A DNA stretch of 64,000 bases from Kutzneria sp. CA-103260. Lineage in GTDB: Bacteria > Actinomycetota > Actinomycetes > Mycobacteriales > Pseudonocardiaceae. The DNA is taken from contig NZ_CP073318.1 in the NCBI RefSeq assembly GCF_018263855.1, positions 1,364,001 to 1,428,000 on the forward strand, given 5' to 3'. Below the pieces are notes generated by a model, which was given only the letters and a program-made list of their open reading frames with translations, was not told where the DNA came from and ran no database searches. A program made the translations under genes and the position numbers. Below, in pieces: positions 57,052 through 64,000 of this stretch. Numbering within the stretch: the first letter of the stretch is position 1; every line of letters starts with the position of its first letter.

Positions 57052-59018
57052 GCTTCTCCGTTCGTCAGGTAGCGCGGCGGCAGGACCGGCCACGTGATGT
57101 CGGGGTCGGGCACGGCCCGGTGGACGGTCCGCCAGATCGGGCGGACCGGGCGGGTTCGCAGCAGCAGCAACGCTTCCACGTTCGCGAGCCGCTTGACGAT
57201 CACGAACCCGAGGAACAGCGGCCACCACAGCAGGGACTTCCACAGTCGCCGGTAGCACAGCGCGCAGATCGTCACCAGCAGCATGGGCAGCTTGGCCAGC
57301 ACGAAAAACGCCAGCAGGTGGAACACGTTCTGCCGGAGGTTCGGTTGCAGCACCGCGCCCTGCAAGGCGAACAGGTACGCGGCGAACTGCATAGGCTGCA
57401 CCAGTCGCCGCGCTCCCTTGAAGAACTCGGCGAACCAGAACCTGGGCCCGGCCGAGCCGGCGGCGAACGGCACGAACCGGGCGAAGTTGTAGATCGAGCC
57501 CTGGCTCCACCTCCGGCGCTGCAACCGCAGCTGGGCCAGGGATTCCGGCACGTCCTCGTAGGCCCAGATCCGCCGGTCGTACACCGCGCGGTAGCCGATC
57601 CTGGCCAGGCTGCACGTGAAGTCGATGTCCTCGCCGAGCATGCCCTCCGGCCAGCCGCCGATCTCCAGCGCCGCTGTGCGCCGCACCGCCGTGTAGTTGC
57701 CCGGCACGCACGGCTGCATGTCGACCACGGCGTAGGCCAGCCGGGGCAGGCCGAAACCGGCCGCCAGCTCCAGCGACCGCATCCGGTCGACCCAGGTGCG
57801 GAACGGGAACTTCGGCAGCATGAACGCCCCCACCAGGCCGATCCGCTGGTCGGTCAGGAACCAGGGGATGGAGTGGCGGAAGACGTTCGGATGCAGCTCG
57901 CAGTCGGTGTCGTGGCGCACCACGAAATCCGCCGTGCAGCGGGTGAGCGCCAGGTTCAGGGCGGTTGCCTTGCCGGTGTGGGAACCGGCGATCACCGTGC
58001 CCTGTAGGGCGGTCGCACGCGCCATCGCCTCCTCGGCCAGTCGTCGGGTGTCATCGGTGGAGCCGTCGTCGCACAGGATCAGGTGGACCGGGCCGCCGTA
58101 GGCCGCCGCGGCCCGGTCGACGCTCTCCACCCAGTTCACGATGTTGGTCTCCTCGTTGAACGCCGGGCCGATCACGTCGATCGGCGGCGGATTCACCAAG
58201 GGCGGCGGGAGTTTGCGCCGCCCCACCACGCGCAACAGGGTCAGCAGCACGTAGAGCCCGAACTTGAGGTAGACCGGGATCGCCAGCAGCAGGAAGGTGT
58301 ACGCGACCGCGTCGTCGCCGATCAGGCTGACCACGAAGGCCGCCCCGGCGGCGACGAACGCCGACACCGCGGCCAGCGCCACGACGGTGATCACGGTGTC
58401 GAACGTGTCGCCGGTGCGCCGGATCGGGACCTGGGTGGGGCGGGGGAGTAGATAGGTGGTCAGTGCCAGCCGCATCGCCATGACGTAGGCGACGAGGTAG
58501 TGCATCAGGATGCTGATCAGCGGAAAAGGCCCCAGTGGCAGGCCGAGCTCGATGCCGATCACCGCCAGTGCGGTGTCCGCGGTGATCGCCGCGAAGATGG
58601 CCAGCGGGGCGTGCAGCAGGATCATGAGGCGACGTAGGGGAGTCGCGCGCACCAGCACGGCCAACGCGACCGTGAAGGCGAGGAAGCTGATCGGGATGAC
58701 CGGCCGCAGGTGGGACACGTAGTCGGCCACGACCGCCGGCAGCGGCACCACCGACGTGACCGCGCGGCCGATCACCCATCGGTACGAAGTGGACAGGTCC
58801 GGTGAACGCAGGCCGTTGAGCAAGGCGCTGCCGCCCAGGCAGATCACCACGAACGCAACCACCCGCCGCAGCGACGGTGGGTGCGGCTTGGGCAGCCGCA
58901 CCACATTGCCGACGCCACGGTCGGAGTCGTCGAACCGGCGCCGCAGGGCGTGCACCACCAACACGGCGATCAAAGCGATGGTCAGTCCCAACAGGACAAG
59001 CCCCGGTATTCGGATCAT
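57048..59018 (-). CDS. processive family 2 glycosyltransferase (polysaccharide synthase)
   Basis: The 656-aa membrane protein has about six N-terminal membrane helices (1-260), a cytosolic GT2 domain and C-terminal helices. Motifs are complete: DDGSTDDT (317-324), DTDCE (370-374), GED (462-464) and QRRRW (500-504), the QxxRW hallmark of processive synthases such as cellulose, hyaluronan, alginate (Alg8) and PNAG synthases. It overlaps the HlyD-type gene by 4 nt. With a UDP-sulfoquinovose synthase at the head of the operon, sulfoquinovose is a candidate donor sugar; this is inference. Confidence 0.9.
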   Translation of the reverse strand: MIRIPGLVLLGLTIALIAVLVVHALRRRFDDSDRGVGNVVRLPKPHPPSLRRVVAFVVICLGGSALLNGLRSPDLSTSYRWVIGRAVTSVVPLPAVVADYVSHLRPVIPISFLAFTVALAVLVRATPLRRLMILLHAPLAIFAAITADTALAVIGIELGLPLGPFPLISILMHYLVAYVMAMRLALTTYLLPRPTQVPIRRTGDTFDTVITVVALAAVSAFVAAGAAFVVSLIGDDAVAYTFLLLAIPVYLKFGLYVLLTLLRVVGRRKLPPPLVNPPPIDVIGPAFNEETNIVNWVESVDRAAAAYGGPVHLILCDDGSTDDTRRLAEEAMARATALQGTVIAGSHTGKATALNLALTRCTADFVVRHDTDCELHPNVFRHSIPWFLTDQRIGLVGAFMLPKFPFRTWVDRMRSLELAAGFGLPRLAYAVVDMQPCVPGNYTAVRRTAALEIGGWPEGMLGEDIDFTCSLARIGYRAVYDRRIWAYEDVPESLAQLRLQRRRWSQGSIYNFARFVPFAAGSAGPRFWFAEFFKGARRLVQPMQFAAYLFALQGAVLQPNLRQNVFHLLAFFVLAKLPMLLVTICALCYRRLWKSLLWWPLFLGFVIVKRLANVEALLLLRTRPVRPIWRTVHRAVPDPDITWPVLPPRYLTNGEA

Positions 59019-60337
59019 GGGAAGACCACGCTGAGGCTCATACCGGGCGCGATGCCGTCCGGCCAGTGCGCCACCGTCATCCGAACCGCGTACTCGACCC
59101 CGCCGGACTGGTCGATCGGCATCGGGATGACCTCGTCCACCTTGCCGTCCACGGTCTGCCGCAACGCGTTCACGGTGACTCGGGCCGGCGCACCCGGCTT
59201 GACCTTGGGCATCGCCGTCTCGGCGACCTGGGCGATCGCGTCGCTCTCCGAGCTGACCAGCGTGATCAAGGGATGCTGGTCGGCTCCGCCGGCGTTCTGC
59301 GTCGCCCCGGCGGCCGGCGGGAACAGGCTGAACGCCGGGGCGTCGGCCGCCTGCATGGATTGGGGCCCGGCGAACCCGTGCACACCGGTGGTGCCGTCGA
59401 GTTCGCCGGGCACGCCGCCGACATTGGCGATCACACCGTCGATGGGGGAGTTCAGCGTGAGCTGATCGAGGGTGTGCTGCGCCTGGTCGACGGCGGACTG
59501 CGCGGACGCCACCTCCGACTGCGCGGACGACACGTCCGCGGGGGACGCCGGCTCGCCGGCGGCCGCGCGCTGGTTCTGGGTGATGGCCAAAGTGGACTGT
59601 GCCGAGGCGACGGCGCTGGCCGCGGTGTCCCGCAGCTGTGCCGTGGATGCCTTGGTGTGCGTCAGGTTCGCATTGGCGGTGGCGATGGCCGACGCGTCCT
59701 TGCGCACCTGGGCCTGAAGGTTCGCGCAGTAGGTCTGGTCGGTGGTGGAACCGGCGCGGCACAGCGCGGTCAGCTGCTGGTTGTCCGCATTGTAGCCGGA
59801 CTGGGCGTCGGTCACGGCCTGCTGGGCCTGCGCGACCTGGGTGTTCGCCTCGGCGACCGCGTCCGAAGACGCCTTCTGCGCGCCGGCGAGCTGCGTGTTC
59901 GCCTTGGCCACCTGGAGATCCAGGTTCTGCTTGGCCGACTCGGACAGCGCCGGCGACTGCAGGGCGGCGAGCTTGGCCTGCGCGGCGGCCAGCACCGACT
60001 GCGCGTCGGTCACCGTCGCCTTGGCCACGGCCTGGTCCTGGGTGGCCAGCGGCTGCCCTTTCTTGACGTGCTCACCGGCCCGCACCATCACGTCCTGGAT
60101 CCGCCCGGTCTGGGTGAAGTCCAGGTTGAGCTGCTGCTGCGGCCGCACCGCGCCGACGAAGCTGGTGCGGGCCGACACGTCGGCGTAGGTGAAGTAGGCC
60201 AGGACCGCGCCCCCGGACAGGATCGCCACCGCGACGAGAAGCTGCCGGATCGACGAGTGCGGAAACTCCTTGCCGGACCCCGAGGTGAGATCAGCGGCCG
60301 CGTTCATGCCGCGGACGCGGACCTGGCCGCGCGCCAT
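59015..60337 (-). CDS. HlyD-type membrane-fusion/adaptor protein
   Basis: The 440-aa protein has one membrane segment near residues 30-50, a split lipoyl-like beta domain (GRIQDVMVRAGEHVKKGQPL and later LTLNSPIDGVIANVGG), and between them a ~200-residue alanine/glutamine-rich coiled-coil hairpin. A C-terminal beta-barrel follows. It resembles HlyD/Alg44-like adaptors that accompany polysaccharide synthases. No ABC exporter is encoded next to it, so partnership with the GT2 synthase is likely. It is coupled to the sulfoquinovose synthase gene by a 1-nt overlap. Confidence 0.87.
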   Translation of the reverse strand: MARGQVRVRGMNAAADLTSGSGKEFPHSSIRQLLVAVAILSGGAVLAYFTYADVSARTSFVGAVRPQQQLNLDFTQTGRIQDVMVRAGEHVKKGQPLATQDQAVAKATVTDAQSVLAAAQAKLAALQSPALSESAKQNLDLQVAKANTQLAGAQKASSDAVAEANTQVAQAQQAVTDAQSGYNADNQQLTALCRAGSTTDQTYCANLQAQVRKDASAIATANANLTHTKASTAQLRDTAASAVASAQSTLAITQNQRAAAGEPASPADVSSAQSEVASAQSAVDQAQHTLDQLTLNSPIDGVIANVGGVPGELDGTTGVHGFAGPQSMQAADAPAFSLFPPAAGATQNAGGADQHPLITLVSSESDAIAQVAETAMPKVKPGAPARVTVNALRQTVDGKVDEVIPMPIDQSGGVEYAVRMTVAHWPDGIAPGMSLSVVFP

Positions 60338-61557
60338 CAGTCGACCGCCACTGGCTGCCGAAGCCCGGTCACCAGGTCGTCGGCGACCGCCATGCCCTCA
60401 CGCCACACTGACCGGCAGACGATCTTCGACGGGTCGACGCGATCCTTGTAGCGGGCCGCGATGTCCGTGCACTCCTCCAGCAGCCCCTCGGACAACGTGG
60501 TCGGCCGCAGGCCCAGTTCGAGGAAGCGGTCGTTGCGGACCACGAGTTCGTTCTCCACCGCCTCCTGCCGGGGATTCGGCAGCCGCGCCACGTCCGCCCC
60601 GGTCCTGGCGCTGACCAGCTCGGCCAGGTCGCGGACCCGGTGCGTCTCGGTGATCTGGTTGAACACCGCCGGCTTGTCGCCGCGCTCGGGCGGGTTGGCC
60701 AGCGCGATCTCGATGCAGCGCACGGTGTCCCGGATGTGGATGAACGCCCGGGTCTGGCCGCCGGTGCCGTGCACGGTCAGCGGGTGGCCGACGGCGGCCT
60801 GCATGAGGAACCGGTTCAGCACGGTGCCGTAGTCGCCGTCGTAGTCGAACCGGTTGATCAGCCGCTCGTCCCGGGCGGTCTGCGGAGTCTGCGTGCCCCA
60901 CACGATGCCCTGGTGCAGGTCGGTGACCCGCAGGCCGTCGTTGCGCGCGTAGAACGCGAACATGAGCTGGTCCAACGTTTTTGTCAGGTGGTAGACCGAG
61001 CCGGGGTTGGCCGGGTGCAGGATCTCCCGCTCCAGGTCGCCGTCCGGGGTGGGCACCTTGACAGTGAGGTAACCCTCGGGGATCGGGGCCGAGCCGGACC
61101 AGCCGTAGCCGTAGACGCCCATCGTGCCCAGGTGCACCAGCGCCGGCTCGCCGCCGGTGGCGACCAGCGCGGTCAGCAGGTTGTGGGTCGCCCGCACGTT
61201 GTTGTCCACGGTGTACCGCTTGGCCCCGGTGGAGCGCATCGAGTACGGCGCGGCCCGCTGTTCGGCGAAGTGCACCACGGCGTCCGGCCGAAGTCTGGTC
61301 AACTCGGACACCAGCCGGTCGTATTCGGTCGCGAGGTCCAGCCGGACGAATCCGATGTCGCGTCCGGAGACCTGGCGCCAGACCCGCAGCCGCTCGCCGA
61401 GCGGGCGGATCGGGGTCAGCGAGACCACCTCCAGCTCCAGGTCGATGGCCCGGCGGCTCAGGTTGTCGAGAACGGTGACGTCGTGGCCGCGGTCGGACAG
61501 GTGCAGCGCGGTCGGCCAGCCGCAGAATCCGTCGCCGCCCAGAACGAGTACACGCAT
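60337..61557 (-). CDS. sqdB: UDP-sulfoquinovose synthase
   Basis: The 406-aa extended SDR closely follows the SqdB/SQD1 pattern: GGDGFCGWPTALHLS (7-21), SLTPI, HFAEQRAAPYSM (96-107), GTMGVYGYG (144-152), the catalytic Thr145/Tyr189/Lys193 (SVYHLTK), TDLHQGIVWG, GKGG-like HGTGGQTRAFIHIRDT and PNPRQEAVENE. The enzyme makes UDP-sulfoquinovose from UDP-glucose and sulfite. It is best known from photosynthetic sulfolipid synthesis, which is not expected here. It starts the operon with an adaptor and a polysaccharide synthase and is divergent from cysHDN. ATG 61557 is used; an AAAGGAG lies 11 nt upstream. Confidence 0.9.
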   Translation of the reverse strand: MRVLVLGGDGFCGWPTALHLSDRGHDVTVLDNLSRRAIDLELEVVSLTPIRPLGERLRVWRQVSGRDIGFVRLDLATEYDRLVSELTRLRPDAVVHFAEQRAAPYSMRSTGAKRYTVDNNVRATHNLLTALVATGGEPALVHLGTMGVYGYGWSGSAPIPEGYLTVKVPTPDGDLEREILHPANPGSVYHLTKTLDQLMFAFYARNDGLRVTDLHQGIVWGTQTPQTARDERLINRFDYDGDYGTVLNRFLMQAAVGHPLTVHGTGGQTRAFIHIRDTVRCIEIALANPPERGDKPAVFNQITETHRVRDLAELVSARTGADVARLPNPRQEAVENELVVRNDRFLELGLRPTTLSEGLLEECTDIAARYKDRVDPSKIVCRSVWREGMAVADDLVTGLRQPVAVD

Positions 61558-61920
61558 GCGAGATGCCACTCCTTTGGGGAGTTGTGCTCAGGGACACCAC
61601 CAGGCGCGGCCAAGGGCGGCGCGGGTGGGGAGGACGTCGGCGGGAGAGCGTCAGGGTCCGCCGGCCGGTCGTCGAGTTAGATAGGAAACTTTATTAACTC
61701 GGAGTCGGAGACTATTCGCATACGTGTAACCAGTCAAGCCCGACCCGTAGTCGAGCATGCCTCGTTTATCCTGGTTTCTGGAAACGGTTACAGCGCCTGG
61801 CCTGCGGAATGTCGCCGCCACGGCGGGGCTTGACGGCGCGCCACGGCCGGGCCTACGCTCCGCCCCACAGTAAGGAAAGTTTCCTAATAAATTGGTCACT
61901 CCCGTGGAGGAGGATGCGTC
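61558..61920. promoter_or_regulatory. divergent regulatory region of the sqdB and cysHDN operons
   Basis: This 363-bp gap has no gene. It holds two related sites in opposite orientation, each 35-125 bp from the gene it faces: TAGGAAACTTT at 61682-61692 toward sqdB, and AAAGTTTCCTA at 61876-61886 toward cysH. The latter is within the palindrome AGGAAAGTTTCCT (61873-61885). The matching sites suggest one regulator for both operons. Confidence 0.55.
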
Positions 61921-62622
61921 ATGGACGCTCGCCCGCGGGTCGAACTCCGGCGCCTCGCCGACCTCGCCGCCGCCGAGCTGCGCGACGCGACCGCCGAGGA
62001 GATCCTGAGCTGGGCCGGCCGCACCTTCGGGGACCGGCTGGCGGTGGCCTCGTCGATGGCCGACACCGTGCTCGTCGACCTGGCCGCCCGCCACGCGCCC
62101 GGCGTGCACGTGCTGTTCCTGGACACCGGCTACCACTTCCCGGAGACCATCGGCACCCGGGACGCGGTGGCCGCGGCCTACCCGATCCGGCTGGTCACGG
62201 TCGCGCCCGAGCAGAGCGTGGCCGAGCAGGACCGCTGGTACGGGCCCCGGCTGTACGCCCGCGATCCGGACAAGTGCTGTGCCCTGCGCAAGATCGCGCC
62301 GCTGGACGCGGTGCTGGAGCACTACGACGCCTGGGTCACCGGCTTGCGCCGGGACGAGTCGCCGACCAGGGCGGACACGCCGGTGATCGGCTGGGACGAC
62401 CGCCGGGGCAAGCTGAAGATCAGCCCGCTGGCCGGCTGGACGGCCGATGATGTGCGCGATTACGCGGCACGGCACGGAGTTCTGCTCAATCCGCTGCTCG
62501 GCGAGGGCTACCTGTCCATCGGCTGCCGTCCGTGCACCACCCGCGTCGCAGCGGGCGCGGACCCGCGCAGCGGCCGTTGGGCCGGCCGGGCCAAGACCGA
62601 GTGCGGCCTGCACGGCCGATAA
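61921..62622 (+). CDS. cysH: assimilatory adenylyl-sulfate (APS) reductase
   Basis: The 233-aa enzyme reduces activated sulfate to sulfite with thioredoxin. The cluster cysteines CC (119-120, in DKCCALRKIAPL) and CRPC (202-205) mark the iron-sulfur APS-reductase form rather than the cluster-free PAPS reductase, and the C-terminal ECGLH holds the catalytic Cys228. ATG 61921 follows GGAGGAGGATG. It precedes cysD by 57 bp. The sulfite produced may feed both cysteine synthesis and the UDP-sulfoquinovose synthase encoded opposite. Confidence 0.92.
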   Translation: MDARPRVELRRLADLAAAELRDATAEEILSWAGRTFGDRLAVASSMADTVLVDLAARHAPGVHVLFLDTGYHFPETIGTRDAVAAAYPIRLVTVAPEQSVAEQDRWYGPRLYARDPDKCCALRKIAPLDAVLEHYDAWVTGLRRDESPTRADTPVIGWDDRRGKLKISPLAGWTADDVRDYAARHGVLLNPLLGEGYLSIGCRPCTTRVAAGADPRSGRWAGRAKTECGLHGR

Positions 62623-62679
62623 ACCGCACCACAAGATCCGGCGGAACCGCCGCCCGCCGCGACCGAAAGGGGTTTCGGT

Positions 62680-63597
62680 GTGAGGGCGACGACCCGAGCA
62701 CGGCACATCCTCTCCCATCTGGCCGCCCTGGAGGCGGAGTCGGTGCACGTGCTCCGCGAGGTGGCGGCGGAGTTCGAGCGCCCGGTGCTGCTGTTCTCCG
62801 GCGGCAAGGACTCGACGGTGATGCTGCACCTGGCCCGCAAGGCCTTCCTGCCGGCGCCGGTCCCGTTCCCACTGTTGCATGTGGACACCGGGCACAACTT
62901 CCCGGAGACGCTGGAGTTCCGCGACCGCACGGTGGACCGGTTCGGGGTACGGCTGCTGGTCGCCGAGGTTCAGTCCTATTTGGACGCCGGGCTGCTCCAG
63001 GAGCGGACCGACGGCACCCGCAACCCGCTGCAGACCGTGCCGCTGCTGCGGGCCATCGAGGCCAACCGGTTCGACGCCGTGCTCGGCGGCGGCCGCCGTG
63101 ACGAGGAGAAGGCCCGGGCCAAGGAGCGGGTCTTCTCGCTGCGCGACGAGTTCGGCCAGTGGGACCCGCGCCGGCAGCGGCCGGAGCTGTGGCGGCTGTA
63201 CAACGGGCGGCACCGGCCCGGCGAGCACGTGCGCGTGTTCCCCCTCTCCAACTGGACCGAGCTGGACGTCTGGGGCTACGTCCGGGCCGAGGACATCGAG
63301 CTGCCCAGCCTCTACTTCACCCACCGGCGAACGGTTTTCCGACGCGACGGCATGTGGCTCGCGCCGGGGTCGTGGGGCGGGCCCGGCGACGGGGAGCCGG
63401 TGCAGGAGCGAGCGGTCCGTTACCGCACGGTCGGTGACATGTCCTGCACCGGCGCCGTCGACTCGCCCGCGTCGTCGGTGGACGAGGTGATCGCCGAGAT
63501 CGCCGCGTCCCGCGTGACGGAACGGGGTTCCAGCCGTGCCGACGACCGGCTGTCCGAGGCCGCCATGGAGGACCGCAAGCGGGAGGGCTACTTCTGA
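62680..63597 (+). CDS. cysD: sulfate adenylyltransferase subunit 2
   Basis: The 305-aa PP-loop ATPase makes APS from sulfate and ATP together with CysN. The PP-loop SGGKDST (40-46), [17 protein letters not shown] and [16 protein letters not shown] are typical of CysD. It starts at GTG 62680 after a GAAAGGGG sequence, and its stop overlaps the cysN start (TGATG). Confidence 0.94.
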   Translation: MRATTRARHILSHLAALEAESVHVLREVAAEFERPVLLFSGGKDSTVMLHLARKAFLPAPVPFPLLHVDTGHNFPETLEFRDRTVDRFGVRLLVAEVQSYLDAGLLQERTDGTRNPLQTVPLLRAIEANRFDAVLGGGRRDEEKARAKERVFSLRDEFGQWDPRRQRPELWRLYNGRHRPGEHVRVFPLSNWTELDVWGYVRAEDIELPSLYFTHRRTVFRRDGMWLAPGSWGGPGDGEPVQERAVRYRTVGDMSCTGAVDSPASSVDEVIAEIAASRVTERGSSRADDRLSEAAMEDRKREGYF

Positions 63598-64000
63598 TGA
63601 CTACCACTGAGTCGGTCCCCGTGGTTGATTCGGCCCGCGGCGACCTGCTGCGGCTGGCCACCGCCGGCAGCGTCGACGACGGCAAGTCCACCCTGGTCGG
63701 GCGGCTGCTGCACGACACCAGCGCGGTGCTGCCCGACCAGCTCGACGCGGTCCGCCGGGCCTCGCTGCGCCGCGGCCTGGCCGACACCGACCTCGCGCTG
63801 CTCACCGACGGGCTGCGGGCCGAGCGGGAGCAGGGCATCACGATCGACGTCGCGTACCGGTACTTCGCCACGGCCCGCCGGCGGTTCATCCTCGCCGACA
63901 CCCCGGGGCACGTGCAGTACACCAGGAACATGGTCACCGGCGCGTCCACCGCCGAGCTGGCCGTGATCCTGGTGGACGCGCGGCACGGCTTCGTGGAGCA
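63597..64000 (+). CDS. cysN: sulfate adenylyltransferase subunit 1, N-terminal part
   Basis: The window ends after 134 codons. The GTPase P-loop [10 protein letters not shown] (23-32), the switch region [15 protein letters not shown] and [12 protein letters not shown] are those of CysN, the regulatory GTPase of ATP sulfurylase. It is translationally coupled to cysD. Whether a CysC kinase domain is fused at the C-terminus cannot be seen. Confidence 0.93.
   Translation, partial: MTTTESVPVVDSARGDLLRLATAGSVDDGKSTLVGRLLHDTSAVLPDQLDAVRRASLRRGLADTDLALLTDGLRAEREQGITIDVAYRYFATARRRFILADTPGHVQYTRNMVTGASTAELAVILVDARHGFVE

Noticed and set aside
1-64000. CRISPR arrays, tRNA or rRNA genes
   Set aside because: No regularly spaced direct repeats and no tRNA or rRNA signature sequences were seen on either strand by eye.

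Overview
The window is about 70% G+C, with almost every reading frame open on the opposite strand, GTG starts, tight 1-4 nt gene overlaps, and several actinomycete hallmarks: NrdR boxes plus a cobalamin riboswitch ahead of class I nrdAB, PadR/IclR/TetR regulators and REP13E12-type DUF222-HNH genes. I read it as a chromosomal segment of a filamentous actinomycete, probably a member of the Pseudonocardiales. The genus cannot be fixed from the sequence. No rRNA, tRNA or CRISPR array was seen.

Left part (1-11.4 kb): parts of an aromatic meta-cleavage pathway. An acetaldehyde dehydrogenase (cut by the window edge) and a 2-hydroxypentadienoate hydratase lie opposite an IclR regulator. Further right, an operon of a class II aldolase-fold protein, an aromatic-acid transporter, 2-hydroxymuconic semialdehyde dehydrogenase and a PadR regulator diverges from an extradiol dioxygenase and a tautomerase across a ~60-bp dyad. 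Between these blocks is a four-gene operon joining a class M sirtuin and a zinc-type macrodomain to an alcohol dehydrogenase and a double SnoaL-like protein, opposite an AraC regulator.

11.5-22.7 kb: a secreted PL7 lyase, an SDR/TetR pair, then two successive operons each headed by its own cobalamin riboswitch. The first encodes a semialdehyde dehydrogenase and two class III aminotransferases. The second encodes ribonucleotide reductase NrdAB, with NrdR boxes just upstream.

22.7-30 kb: a compact diterpenoid-type cluster with GGPP synthase, a class II (DxDD) cyclase, a UbiA-family membrane enzyme and three cytochromes P450, but no recognisable class I terpene synthase.

30-46.8 kb: an alkyltransferase-like protein, an M64 peptidase and an S9 peptidase, then a mobile-DNA island (34.4-39.2 kb). 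The island holds a DUF222-HNH gene bracketed by 31-bp inverted repeats and ~120-bp palindromes, split by an IS4-family element with a 10-bp target duplication, and followed by an IS110-family element. Then come regulator/enzyme pairs (F420-type oxidoreductase/TetR, SDR/TetR/FAD monooxygenase, erythromycin-esterase-like/HTH) and an ArnT-like glycosyltransferase.

48.5-64 kb: a six-gene overlapping operon (GntR, creatininase family, amino-acid-type ABC transporter, secreted esterase) with an aldo-keto reductase and RraA-like protein opposite. At the right end a UDP-sulfoquinovose synthase heads an operon with an HlyD-type adaptor, a processive GT2 synthase and a DUF3131 lipoprotein. It diverges from the sulfate-assimilation genes cysH-cysD-cysN, which supply the sulfite that such a synthase uses. 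This suggests a sulfonated extracellular polysaccharide system and is, with the diterpenoid cluster and the HNH element, the most interesting content.
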